From Balneolaceae bacterium UBA3186 (GTDB lineage Bacteria > Bacteroidota > Rhodothermia > Balneolales > Balneolaceae), in the NCBI GenBank assembly GCA_002364085.1, contig DEXK01000012.1, positions 205,342 to 245,796 on the forward strand: DNA of 40,455 bases, written 5' to 3'. A program made the position numbers and the translations under genes. This document shows positions 27,033-35,425 of the stretch, in pieces. A model generated the notes under the pieces. That model was not told where the DNA came from and ran no database searches. It was given only the letters and a program-made list of their open reading frames with translations. Numbering within the stretch: the first letter of the stretch is position 1; each line of letters opens with the position of its first letter.

Positions 27033-27827
27033 ATGAGTAGTTCAAGAGACCAAGATATTTATAAAACCATTGACGCTTACGTAAAAGGCAAACTCAACGA
27101 AAGCGACATAGAACGCCTGTGGGTAGAAATAGCTAAAGATCCAGATTTATTAGACCGACTTGAACTGGAAACAGGCGTGAAAAAAATTTTAGATGAAAGA
27201 AAAATGTCCTCAAAAAAGAAAGCTACTGTACACTCACTGCCAAACTGGGTTTGGCACGCTTCTGCAGCAGCAACCATTCTACTCGTAGCATTGGTTCAGC
27301 TATTCCGTGTTGAAACACATACCACCCTGAATGATTTTATTGTCAGCACTATTCCTGTTGATCAACTTGAAGTTGCTGATGGTTTAAGGTCTCAGGATTT
27401 CGTGATAAGCAGCGCGGATTCATTGTTAAATTTAGGTTTTGCAGCCGTTTCCTCAGGTGATCAGGAAAAAGCACTTTCTATTTTTAATGAAGTTATTTCA
27501 AATTATGATGAAGAGCCCTATGCCTCAAAAGCGTATTTAAACCGAGGTATTATTTTTTATAATGATGGAAAATACCCGGAAGCGATAACTAATTTTACAG
27601 AAGCCGCAACCCGAGCTAAAGAAAACAGAATGATTTCAGAAAAGGCATTTTGGTATTTAGGCAATGCTTATGTGAATACCGGAGCTTTGGAAGACGCTCT
27701 GCTTGCAGTTGGCGAAGCATATAAACGAGACGGTGTGTTCAGAAAATCAGCTTATGTTCTGTATCAAAAACTTAGCTATGATCTTGGCAAAGTAGACTTC
27801 GAAGAAACATCATCCGGAGATAATTAA
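27033..27827 (+). CDS. Single-pass membrane TPR protein, possible anti-sigma factor
   Basis: The 264-residue protein has an N-terminal cytoplasmic region of about 70 residues with 'IDAYVKGKLNESDIERLWVEIAKDP', which resembles the zinc-less anti-sigma domain of Bacteroidota ECF partners. One membrane helix (about 70-91) and a periplasmic region with three to four TPR motifs (about 125-250) follow. The position after an ECF sigma gene supports an anti-sigma role that reads a periplasmic signal. Its stop overlaps that of convergent ppk1 by 4 bases (TTAA). Confidence 0.68.
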   Translation: MSSSRDQDIYKTIDAYVKGKLNESDIERLWVEIAKDPDLLDRLELETGVKKILDERKMSSKKKATVHSLPNWVWHASAAATILLVALVQLFRVETHTTLNDFIVSTIPVDQLEVADGLRSQDFVISSADSLLNLGFAAVSSGDQEKALSIFNEVISNYDEEPYASKAYLNRGIIFYNDGKYPEAITNFTEAATRAKENRMISEKAFWYLGNAYVNTGALEDALLAVGEAYKRDGVFRKSAYVLYQKLSYDLGKVDFEETSSGDN

Positions 27828-30076
27828 TCTTCCATTGGAATTGGGATATCTGAATCCGTAGAATGATTCATCAACACCTTGTGAGTTGATACTTTCCTCG
27901 TTCCTTTTGTACGAACTATTTTTTCGTATGAACCATCCTCCTTTAACAACCATCTTTGCATATTATCTCGCAAATACACATTAATAATAAACTGAAGATA
28001 TTTTTTGAGCTTAGGAGCCTCAATGGGTGTTAAAGCCTCAACCCTTGCATCCAGATTTCTATGCATCCAGTCAGCGGAGCCAATAAAATACTTATGCTCT
28101 TCAGCATGATTAAAATAAAACACTCTGGAGTGCTCAAGGAACCTGCCGATTACCGAATGAACTTTGATGTTTTCACTTAAACCTTGTTTTCCCGGAATAA
28201 GCCTGCATACGCCACGAACTATCATATCAATTTGTACACCAGCTTGCGAGGCTTCATACAATTTCTGAATAATCAACGGGTCCTCAAGGCTGTTCATTTT
28301 TGCAATTATTCTGGCAGAACGACCTGCTTTAGCCTCATTTGTTTCAAATTCTATGAGATCGGTAACTTGGGTTCTCATGTGCTTGGGAGCTACCAGTAAT
28401 TTTTCGAAAGTTTGGTCAGGAGCATACCCGGTAAGCAAATTAAAGATATCTGTTACATCAGAAGCAATAACCTCATCGCAAGTGAACAAACCAAGATCTT
28501 CGTACAGTTGAGCAGTGTCAGGATGATAATTTCCGGTGCCTAGATGGCAATATGTACGCAGTCCGTCCGATTCTTCTCGCACCACCATGGTTACCTTTGT
28601 GTGAATCTTCAATCCCGGGATTCCATAAGCAACATGAACTCCGCAGTTTTCTAATTTTTGTGCCCAGTTGATGTTTCGTTCTTCATCAAAACGTGCTTTA
28701 ATCTCCACCAAAACGGCAACTTGTTTGCCTTCTTCAGCGGCATGCATAAGTGAATGCATTAAGGGCGAATCCTTTGAAGTACGATACAATGTTTGTTTGA
28801 TGGCTAAAACTCGTGGGTCTTTAGCAGCTTCATCAATAAAACGTTGTGTTGAAAGAGCAAAACTATGATACGGGTGATGGACCATAAAATCCCCGTCCCT
28901 GATTATCTTAAAAAAACTTGGTGTTTCTTCGTCAATCTCATGTCGAAGAGCAGGGTGTAAAACCGGTGTCCAGGAGCGACTTTTTAACCTTGGATAACCG
29001 GAAAGCATGGATATCTGCATGGCATCCACCAAACCAATAGTTCCATTCATCTCATACACGTCGTTCCAGTTAATGTTGAGGTTCTTCAGCAAATACTTTT
29101 TGATGTGTTTAGGCATGTCTGCCTCTAATTCCATACGAACGATCTCAGAAAACTTACGTTCTCTAAGTTCATCTTCTATGGTTTCTAACAAATCATCGGC
29201 TTCTTCTTCTTCCCGTTCTACAGAAGCATTTCTGGTAACTCTGAACATATGAGCCGAAAGCACTTTCATGCCCGGGAAAAACTGATCGATCTTCGTGCGT
29301 ATTAAATCCTCAATCGGAACCAGTATTACTTTATTTCCTCTGCGGTGAACCTGAATAAGGCGCGGACGATTTGCCGGTATTTTTATTCTGGCGAAATGCT
29401 TTTCCTTATTGCGAGGGTTTTCGAGCTCTATTGCAAATGAAAGACTTTGATTAGAGATAAATGGGAATGGATGTGATTCATCCACGGCTAGAGGTGTTAC
29501 GATCGGATAAATCTGTTTTTGAAAAAAGCGATCGCTTACTCTTTTTTGGTAATTGCTGAGCTGGGAATATTCCTTAATATAAATTCCTTTTTCTGCCATT
29601 GCCGGCACCAGATCTTTAAAGAAGCACCCTCTGTAAATCTCGATCATTTTTAGTACTTCGTGCCTGATCTCTTTAAGTTGATCAGAAGCTGACATACCAT
29701 CAACGGAAAGAGTTTTAACCCCGGCTAGTTGTTGTCTTTTTAAACCGCCTACTCTTTTTTGAAAAAACTCATCCAGGTTTGAGCATACGATGCCTATAAA
29801 CTTTATTCGTTCAAGTAATTTATTCTTAGGATTAAGAGCTTCCGCCAGAACTCTTTCATTGAATTTTAGCCAACTCAGCTCGTAGTTAAAGAAATATTCT
29901 GATCCATAAATTTTCAAACTGCTCGAACTCAGATCTTTATGCAATCCTTTCTCCTTAAGAATTTCGTTCTTTTTAATATTGGCTAATTTCTTGCCTCGTT
30001 TCTTTTTTTGATTTTCAATCGGATCAAAATCAAGTTTGTCCGGGGAGTAAGAATTGTATTTCATACGTTCTGCCAA
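27824..30076 (-). CDS. ppk1: Polyphosphate kinase 1
   Basis: PPK1 reversibly polymerises the gamma phosphate of ATP into inorganic polyphosphate, used in stress survival. The 750 residues are somewhat longer than average, with a basic N-terminal extension of about 45 residues (KKRGKKLANIKK). Domain order is N (WLKFNERVLAEA), head (CSNLDEFFQKRVGG), C1 and C2. The autophosphorylated histidine lies in GIPGLKIHTK, and the second conserved region is 'NHAEEHKYFIGSADWMHRNLD'. No defects are seen. Confidence 0.96.
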   Translation of the reverse strand: MAERMKYNSYSPDKLDFDPIENQKKKRGKKLANIKKNEILKEKGLHKDLSSSSLKIYGSEYFFNYELSWLKFNERVLAEALNPKNKLLERIKFIGIVCSNLDEFFQKRVGGLKRQQLAGVKTLSVDGMSASDQLKEIRHEVLKMIEIYRGCFFKDLVPAMAEKGIYIKEYSQLSNYQKRVSDRFFQKQIYPIVTPLAVDESHPFPFISNQSLSFAIELENPRNKEKHFARIKIPANRPRLIQVHRRGNKVILVPIEDLIRTKIDQFFPGMKVLSAHMFRVTRNASVEREEEEADDLLETIEDELRERKFSEIVRMELEADMPKHIKKYLLKNLNINWNDVYEMNGTIGLVDAMQISMLSGYPRLKSRSWTPVLHPALRHEIDEETPSFFKIIRDGDFMVHHPYHSFALSTQRFIDEAAKDPRVLAIKQTLYRTSKDSPLMHSLMHAAEEGKQVAVLVEIKARFDEERNINWAQKLENCGVHVAYGIPGLKIHTKVTMVVREESDGLRTYCHLGTGNYHPDTAQLYEDLGLFTCDEVIASDVTDIFNLLTGYAPDQTFEKLLVAPKHMRTQVTDLIEFETNEAKAGRSARIIAKMNSLEDPLIIQKLYEASQAGVQIDMIVRGVCRLIPGKQGLSENIKVHSVIGRFLEHSRVFYFNHAEEHKYFIGSADWMHRNLDARVEALTPIEAPKLKKYLQFIINVYLRDNMQRWLLKEDGSYEKIVRTKGTRKVSTHKVLMNHSTDSDIPIPMED

Positions 30077-30150
30077 AATTCAATGCGCATTTCGATAATA
30101 AACTAAGTATAATTCTATAAAGTTAGTGTAAACATATTTACCAATAATTC

Positions 30151-31167
30151 GTGCATAATCCACTGCTAAATCCTGAACAAAAAGAAGATGTTTTTGAAAA
30201 TTCGGTACGTCCATCCACGTTGGATGAATTTATCGGGCAACAAAAAACTATTTCTAACTTAAATGTTTTTATAAAAGCCGCCAAACAGCGTGGAGATGCT
30301 CTGGATCATGTTATTCTATCAGGACCTCCGGGTTTAGGAAAAACTACTTTATCTCACATTATTGCACAAGAAATGGGGGTAACTATTCGCCCCACCACAG
30401 GGCCTGTGCTTGAAAAACCGGGTGATCTTGCCGGAATGCTTACCAACCTGGAAGAAGGTGATGTTCTTTTTATTGATGAAATTCATCGCTTGAACCCTGT
30501 AATTGAAGAATATCTTTATTCGGCAATGGAAGATTTTAAACTCGATATTGTGATCGATTCCGGGCCTAACGCAAGAAGCATTCAGATTGATCTGAACCGC
30601 TTTACATTAGTTGGAGCCACAACGCGAAAGGGAATGCTTACTGCTCCGTTAAGAGCTCGTTTCGGAATAGATATGAGGTTAGATTATTATGAAGTTGAAC
30701 TTTTGCACAACATAGCGCTCCGTACAGCTCATATTATGAAATTTGGAATTACAGATGAAGGTGCATACGAAATAGCGCGAAGAAGCCGTGGAACACCTCG
30801 AATTGTAAATAAATTGCTTCGCCGAACCAGAGACTTTGCGCAAGTTGAAGGCCTTAACGAGATCGACAAAAAAATTGCTGATAAAGCGTTAAATGCTCTG
30901 GACGTGGATACAAACGGGCTTGATGATATGGATATCAGAATGCTAAGAGCCATTATAGAAAACTATGGCGGAGGCCCTGTTGGTTTGGGAACGTTGGGAG
31001 TTGCCGTTGGGGAAGACAAAGGAACTATTGAAGAAGTGTATGAACCATTTTTAATCCAAGAAGGATTTTTACAACGTACTCCAAAGGGCAGAGTGGCCAC
31101 TGCAAAAGCATATCAATATTTAGGAATAGATAGAAAAGCTAGTGATAAGGATTTATTCGATTCTTAA
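30151..31167 (+). CDS. ruvB: Holliday junction branch-migration helicase RuvB
   Basis: RuvB is the AAA+ motor that drives branch migration with RuvA. The 338 residues include Walker A GPPGLGKTT, Walker B LFIDEIHRL, sensor 1 (LVGATTRKG), the LRARFG arginine-finger region and the C-terminal winged-helix (GPVGLGTLGVAVGED). Translation starts at GTG (residues MHNPLLNP). It is divergent from ppk1 with a 74-base gap, and metK follows 76 bases downstream. Confidence 0.97.
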   Translation: MHNPLLNPEQKEDVFENSVRPSTLDEFIGQQKTISNLNVFIKAAKQRGDALDHVILSGPPGLGKTTLSHIIAQEMGVTIRPTTGPVLEKPGDLAGMLTNLEEGDVLFIDEIHRLNPVIEEYLYSAMEDFKLDIVIDSGPNARSIQIDLNRFTLVGATTRKGMLTAPLRARFGIDMRLDYYEVELLHNIALRTAHIMKFGITDEGAYEIARRSRGTPRIVNKLLRRTRDFAQVEGLNEIDKKIADKALNALDVDTNGLDDMDIRMLRAIIENYGGGPVGLGTLGVAVGEDKGTIEEVYEPFLIQEGFLQRTPKGRVATAKAYQYLGIDRKASDKDLFDS

Positions 31168-31243
31168 GCTTTATTAAAGAATAAATCTTCTTACCTTTTC
31201 AACGCTTCGTAACCGAAAGTACCTTACTAAATAAAATACAAGA

Positions 31244-32368
31244 ATGAAGAATTTATTTACCTCAGAGTCCGTATCAGAAGGACACCCGGATAAAGTTGCC
31301 GATCAAATTTCAGATGCCATTTTAGATTCTATGCTGGCACAAGATGCTGAATCACGTGTTGCTGTAGAAACACTAGTAACTACAGGATTAGCCGTAGTTT
31401 CCGGTGAAGTTACCACTAATGCTTATGTGGATATTCAAGAAGTGGTTAGAGAAGTGATTAAAGAGATCGGATATACTAAAGCCAGCTATCGTTTCGATTC
31501 TGAAAGTTGCGGAGTACTTTCCACCATCCATACTCAAAGTCCTGATATTGCTCAGGGAGTAGACAGAGAAGGCGCGGGCGATCAGGGAATGATGTTCGGT
31601 TATGCTAATAAAGAAACACCTGAGTACATGCCGATGCCGCTTCAGTTTTCTCATGATCTTTTGAGAGAATTAGCTCGTATTCGTAAAAAAACTGATCTAA
31701 TGCCCTACCTCGGGCCGGATAACAAAAGTCAGGTTACTATTGAATACGATGACGCCGGAAAGCCAAAGCGAATACATACCATCGTTCTTTCCACACAGCA
31801 TGATGAAGGCGTTGAGCAGTCACAAATTCACGAAGATGTAAAGAATATTCTTATCAAAAATGTGATCCCATCCGAACTTATTGATGATGAAACCATTTAT
31901 CATGTAAATCCAACCGGAAAGTTTGTTGTGGGAGGTCCGCATGGCGATACCGGATTAACCGGTCGTAAAATTATTGTGGATACTTACGGAGGATTCGGAG
32001 CCCACGGTGGTGGCGCTTTTTCCGGGAAAGATCCTTCAAAAGTAGATAGAAGCGCCGCTTATGCAGCCCGACATATTGCCAAGAACTTGGTAGCCGCAGG
32101 TTTAGCAGATGAATGCCTTGTTCAATTGGCGTACGCGATTGGCGTTGCTGAACCCGTTTCCATTAATGTGAACAGCTACGGAACCGGAAAAATGAGCGAT
32201 CCTGAATTAGCTAATCTGGTTGCACAGACCTTTGATTGTACTCCGAAAGGAATCATCACACGTTTTGATCTGAAGCGACCGATCTATAAACCAACAGCGG
32301 CTTACGGGCATTTTGGTAGAGAAGAGTTCCCTTGGGAGAAGTTGGATTTTGTGGATAAGTTGGGGTAG
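31244..32368 (+). CDS. metK: S-adenosylmethionine synthase
   Basis: MetK makes S-adenosylmethionine from ATP and methionine. The 374 residues show the family signatures SEGHPDKVADQ, GAGDQGMMFGYA and GGAFSGKDPSKVDRSAAY, plus the C-terminal 'GHFGREEFPWEKLD'. It marks the right edge of the core region: six bases after its stop begins a decayed RAYT copy in the opposite direction. Confidence 0.98.
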   Translation: MKNLFTSESVSEGHPDKVADQISDAILDSMLAQDAESRVAVETLVTTGLAVVSGEVTTNAYVDIQEVVREVIKEIGYTKASYRFDSESCGVLSTIHTQSPDIAQGVDREGAGDQGMMFGYANKETPEYMPMPLQFSHDLLRELARIRKKTDLMPYLGPDNKSQVTIEYDDAGKPKRIHTIVLSTQHDEGVEQSQIHEDVKNILIKNVIPSELIDDETIYHVNPTGKFVVGGPHGDTGLTGRKIIVDTYGGFGAHGGGAFSGKDPSKVDRSAAYAARHIAKNLVAAGLADECLVQLAYAIGVAEPVSINVNSYGTGKMSDPELANLVAQTFDCTPKGIITRFDLKRPIYKPTAAYGHFGREEFPWEKLDFVDKLG

Positions 32369-32384
32369 TTATTTTACGAGGGGT

Positions 32385-32422
32385 GCCATCCACATCCCTC
32401 GGATTGTCCAAAGAACGGTTTG
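32385..32422. repeat. Short repeat shared with 33527-33565
   Basis: 'ccatccacatccctcggatt' and the following 'gtccaaagaacggtttgg' recur at 33527-33565 with only a few differences. The second copy continues into a full hairpin, while this one has only part of the stem (CCAAA/TTTGG). The copies bracket the RAYT cluster. Confidence 0.7.
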
Positions 32423-32522
32423 GTGACGGATGATTTGTATCCCCGAATGATCGTCCCAATATTGTTTGATGGGGATTCAAATTTGGGTGTATACAACGAA
32501 TTATTGGGTTTAATTTTATTAC

Positions 32523-32550
32523 GTAGGTGCGAATCGCGATTCGCCCCTAC
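32523..32550. repeat. REP palindrome inside RAYT copy I
   Basis: A 28-base palindrome with one mismatch (GTAGGTGCG.../...CGCCCCTAC), read in frame as VGANRDSHLR within the RAYT remnant. It has the same core as the copy at 33414-33441. Confidence 0.85.
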
Positions 32551-32755
32551 GATTGGTTTTTTACCAATAATTTCGATAAATCCATGGATATGATTGGGCA
32601 TAACCACAATTGCATCCAAATTTACATTGTCACGAATGGTTTCTGTTTTAAACCATTCATTATGTGCAACCATCCCACATTCATTTATATGCATTTTCCC
32701 GTTGATCACGTTTCCGAATACATATTCACTTCCGACGGCGAACCGGATTCACAAA

Positions 32756-33313
32756 TTACCTGTTTTGGTAAAACCGATCCGTATTCCAATTCATCGGATT
32801 GTTTTTGATGTATTCCCGGATGTAAAACAACGATTCTTCATTTCGGATGATGTGATCATAATAACCCCGTTGCCAGATTGTTGCGCCCGGTGTTTTGCGG
32901 ATTTGATTGATTTGTTTTGCGGTATTCATTTTATACCAACCAATAATTTTTGGGATCAACATTTTACGACGGTGATTACGATATAATTCCGGGTTTGCAT
33001 CCCTTTGTAGGGGCGATTCATGAATCGCCCCTACAAAGGGATTGACATTAACAATTTCAATGATACCATGAATATGATTGGGCATAACAATATGTTCATG
33101 AATAATGGTATTGGGATACCGGGTGTCAATTCGTTTCCAATAATCTAATGCAACCACCCCACATTCATTCATATACATTTTCCCATTGACAACACCTCCG
33201 AATAAACATTCTTTTTGGTTGGTACAAATGGTGATGAAATAAAATCCCGGGCTGGAATAATCATAACCCTGCAAACGCATGGATCGTCGGTTTGGTAATT
33301 TCTTCTGCTTCAT
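32756..33313 (-). CDS. REP-associated tyrosine transposase (RAYT), copy II, intact
   Basis: This Y1-HUH single-strand endonuclease of the IS200/TnpA-REP family is thought to mobilise or spread REP palindromes. The 185 residues include RRSMRLQGYDYSSPGFYFIT, the metal-binding HUH motif in MPNHIHGIIE, and the catalytic tyrosine region WQRGYYDHIIRNE. Length and motifs are complete. A REP palindrome sits in frame between the two catalytic motifs (VGAIHESPLQ), adding about 15 residues. Its ATG overlaps the stop of RAYT remnant III. It lies between metK and intI. Confidence 0.9.
   Translation of the reverse strand: MKQKKLPNRRSMRLQGYDYSSPGFYFITICTNQKECLFGGVVNGKMYMNECGVVALDYWKRIDTRYPNTIIHEHIVMPNHIHGIIEIVNVNPFVGAIHESPLQRDANPELYRNHRRKMLIPKIIGWYKMNTAKQINQIRKTPGATIWQRGYYDHIIRNEESLFYIREYIKNNPMNWNTDRFYQNR
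32999..33042. repeat. 44-base perfect palindrome inside RAYT copy II
   Basis: The core GTAGGGGCGATTCA/TGAATCGCCCCTAC (28 bases) is extended symmetrically by ATCCCTTT on the left and AAAGGGAT on the right, giving 22 perfect base pairs. It is translated as part of the transposase without breaking the frame. Confidence 0.9.
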
Positions 33314-33537
33314 GATACACAGTTAGACAGATTGAGGCCGGATTCCTTACAAAAAATATCCCCGAGGTTTTTCCAGGTGTGTTTTGCGGATGATTTATTG
33401 GGTTCAATTCCATGTAGGGGCGAATCGCGATTCGCCCCTACATGGAATGTGCAATGACAACAACCAAATGTGTATACAAATCCGGGTTCACTTTTTGTTT
33501 CCTGTTCATTGCTCGCGCCTTGGGATACCATCGACAT
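33310..33537 (-). pseudogene. RAYT transposase remnant, copy III
   Basis: Only a short fragment is recognisable: VGANRDSPLHGIEPNKSSAK then HTWKNLGDI, which matches the palindrome-plus-downstream region of RAYT proteins of another subtype. The HUH and tyrosine motifs are absent, and the frame upstream is not RAYT-like. It overlaps the start of RAYT copy II by 4 bases. Confidence 0.65.
33407..33448. repeat. 42-base perfect palindrome inside RAYT remnant III
   Basis: The core GTAGGGGCGAATCG/CGATTCGCCCCTAC is extended by ATTCCAT on the left and ATGGAAT on the right. The core differs from the copy II palindrome only in its central bases. The flanking extension is different but equally symmetric. 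Confidence 0.9.
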
Positions 33538-33590
33538 CCCTCGGATTGTCCAAAGAACCGTTTGGACAATCGTCTCCCTTCGAAGGGAGA
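33527..33590. repeat. Double hairpin next to intI 3' end
   Basis: GATTGTCCAAA/TTTGGACAATC (33544-33571) is a perfect 11-base stem with a six-base loop. It is followed at once by the 18-base perfect palindrome TCTCCCTTCGAAGGGAGA (33573-33590). It lies 12 bases beyond the intI stop codon. There is no T run, so it looks like a REP element rather than a classic terminator, though it could still shield the intI transcript end. Confidence 0.7.
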
Positions 33591-33601
33591 ATTTGCTACG
33601 G

Positions 33602-34567
33602 TTATTTTAGCAGATCTACCGGGCTTTTGATGTAGTTACCACCCTTATTTATTACGTGCGTATAGATCATGGTCGTTTTGAGGTTTTTATGACCCAGCAA
33701 TTCCTGAACCGTTCTGATATCGTAGCCATTCTGTAATAAATGTGTTGCAAAACTATGCCGCAGAGTATGTGCAGAAACTTTCTTTTGAATTCCCGCTTTT
33801 TTTGTCGCTCTCTTTATTTTTCTATTCACCAAAGAAGAAGAGATGTGGTATCTGTGCAGTATTCCTGATCGTGGATCTTTGGCCAGGCTTTTTGATGGAA
33901 ACACATATTGCCATCGAAACTGAATGTTCTCTTCCGGATATTTTTTGCTTAATGCTTTTGGAAGCAGCGCTTTTCCAAGTCCGTTGTTCAGGTCTTGATC
34001 ATGAATCAATTTCACTTTTTTGATCTGACGTTTTAAATCGCCTACACTTTTTTGGGGCAGAAGGGTTACCCGGTCTCTGTTGCCTTTTCCTGAACGCACC
34101 CAAAGTTGTTGATATTCCAGATCCACATCCTGAATCCGTAATCTCAAACATTCTGAAATTCGCAAACCTGAGCCATACAAAAGTGTACATATCAAATGGC
34201 TTATCCCTGAAATATGGGACAATATCTGTTTTACTTCTTCCTGAGATAGTACAACGGGGAGTGTTTCGCTGGGTTTTGCTCTTTTCAGGCTATCCAATTT
34301 AAGCGCCGGTTGTTTTAACACCTGCTTATATAAAAATACCAATGCCGAAAGTGCCTGATTTTGGGTTGATGAAGTTACGTTCTTTTCGTTTGCCAGAAAA
34401 TTCAAATAGCGCTCTACTTCGGTGTCTGTTAATTCTAACGGGTGTCGGGTTCCGTTAAACCGAATAAATCTTACGATCCATGAGATATAACTTTGTTCGG
34501 TTCTGTAGCTGTAGTTGCGCCGTCTTATTTCCTGCCTTACCGATTCCAACAATTTAGACTTAGCCAT
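33602..34567 (-). CDS. intI: Integron integrase IntI
   Basis: IntI is the tyrosine recombinase that inserts cassettes at attI and excises them by recombining folded single-stranded attC sites. The 321 residues hold a SAM-like N-terminal domain and the catalytic domain with R136 (GLRISE), K161 (GKGNRD), H267 and R270 (HTLRHSFAT), H293 (LGHKN) and nucleophile Y302 (YTHV). The integron-specific insertion is present at about 203-225 (LPKALSKKYPEENIQFRWQY, ahead of VFPS), separating it from XerC/D. No stop or frameshift is seen, so it should be active. It is divergent from the array. No clear LexA-type box was recognised upstream. Confidence 0.96.
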   Translation of the reverse strand: MAKSKLLESVRQEIRRRNYSYRTEQSYISWIVRFIRFNGTRHPLELTDTEVERYLNFLANEKNVTSSTQNQALSALVFLYKQVLKQPALKLDSLKRAKPSETLPVVLSQEEVKQILSHISGISHLICTLLYGSGLRISECLRLRIQDVDLEYQQLWVRSGKGNRDRVTLLPQKSVGDLKRQIKKVKLIHDQDLNNGLGKALLPKALSKKYPEENIQFRWQYVFPSKSLAKDPRSGILHRYHISSSLVNRKIKRATKKAGIQKKVSAHTLRHSFATHLLQNGYDIRTVQELLGHKNLKTTMIYTHVINKGGNYIKSPVDLLK

Positions 34568-34635
34568 TAGTGCTTGGTTTAGTTCTTTGTTTTATTATCT
34601 TAGTAAGACCGTTCCGCGGAGTATTCCTTACAGAA

Positions 34636-34777
34636 TTTTTTGATTTATTTGGGAATTATATTTTGAAATTGGTTCTGAATAAATCCATAGACCTGCTTTT
34701 GGAGCTCTCAGATGTGCATTTTTGATTTATTCAGGAATTCCACACAAATATGCTGTACGGATAATATTATGTTATAC
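34636..34777 (+). promoter_or_regulatory. attI recombination region
   Basis: The cassette insertion point is the G at 34771 of GTTATAC, recognised because GTTATACCACCA is repeated inverted at the end of cassette C1. Upstream are two direct copies of a TTTTTGATTTATT-NN-GGAATT motif (34636-34657 and 34718-34739, 82 bases apart) and an inverted partial copy, CTGAATAAATC (34675-34685). These may be accessory integrase-binding sites like the direct repeats of known attI sites. A cassette promoter is expected here, but I could not place one with confidence. Confidence 0.75.
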
Positions 34778-34804
34778 CACCAACCAAAACTTACGGAGTA
34801 CAAT

Positions 34805-35416
34805 ATGAAACAATCTTTTTTACTTTTTCTCTTTCTGACTATATGTATCAGTTTTACCAGTGAAACAGCTGAAGCCCAATTCAAAGAATACACAGGCTCA
34901 GGTGATGATATATTAGTAATAGAAAAGCCTGATGAAGATATGCCAGCCTTATTAGTAATCAATGGAAATAGAGGCTCTAATCACTTTTCTGTTACAAGTT
35001 TCGACGCATCTCGAGATCGCATTGATTTACTTGTAAACACAACAGAACCATATTCTGGAATTGTAGCAGTTGACCTCCCTGTTGGTACAAATACTAAAAT
35101 GTTAGAAATCTCTGCATCTGGCTCATGGGCAATAAACGTATATCCTATTGGTGCTGCACATAAAATTTCTACAGATAATCCAAAATCAGATTCAGGAGAT
35201 AATATTCTTTGGATTGAAGGTGATGCATCAATAGCCACAATTTCTGGAAATTCTAATTCAAGTCATTTCTCTGTCACAGCATATGATGGTTCTGGAAGAC
35301 GAAATGGCTTGCTTGTAAACACTACTGATCGGTATAATGGCAAAGTTATGATTCCTAAAGGAACGTTATTATTACAAGTAACTGCATCAGGAAATTGGTC
35401 GGTTAAACTTCAATAA
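34805..35416 (+). CDS. Cassette C1: exported protein with two internal repeats
   Basis: The start chosen is the ATG preceded by GGAG eight bases upstream; it yields a good signal peptide (MKQSFLLFLFLTICISFTS, cleavage near EAQ). The mature part of about 180 residues is a tandem duplication. 'NHFSVTSFDASRDRIDLLVN' and 'SHFSVTAYDGSGRRNGLLVN' occupy matching places in each half, each ending in a 'SASGSWAINV'/'TASGNWSVKL' strand. The pattern suggests two beta-sandwich domains acting outside the cytoplasm. No known family is recognised. It is the first cassette, nearest any cassette promoter, and has an attC unlike the others, suggesting recent capture. Confidence 0.75.
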   Translation: MKQSFLLFLFLTICISFTSETAEAQFKEYTGSGDDILVIEKPDEDMPALLVINGNRGSNHFSVTSFDASRDRIDLLVNTTEPYSGIVAVDLPVGTNTKMLEISASGSWAINVYPIGAAHKISTDNPKSDSGDNILWIEGDASIATISGNSNSSHFSVTAYDGSGRRNGLLVNTTDRYNGKVMIPKGTLLLQVTASGNWSVKLQ

Positions 35417-35425
35417 ATCATGGTG

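Larger units (their letters stand above)
32374..32709 (-). pseudogene. RAYT transposase remnant, copy I
   Basis: The frame contains the middle of a REP-associated tyrosine transposase: NGKMHINECG, the HUH motif in MPNHIHG, and GTIIRGYKSSVT. The N-terminal third is missing; a recognisable piece (FGNVINGK) continues upstream, but a stop cuts the frame about 18 codons before NGK. After GYKSSVT the tyrosine-bearing end is replaced by unrelated sequence from a short repeat also found at 33527-33565. It cannot encode an active enzyme. Confidence 0.8.

Noticed and set aside
32527..32986. Plus-strand frames of 93 and 130 codons
   Set aside because: They are antisense to RAYT copies I and II, and the minus-strand frames show the HUH and tyrosine motifs.
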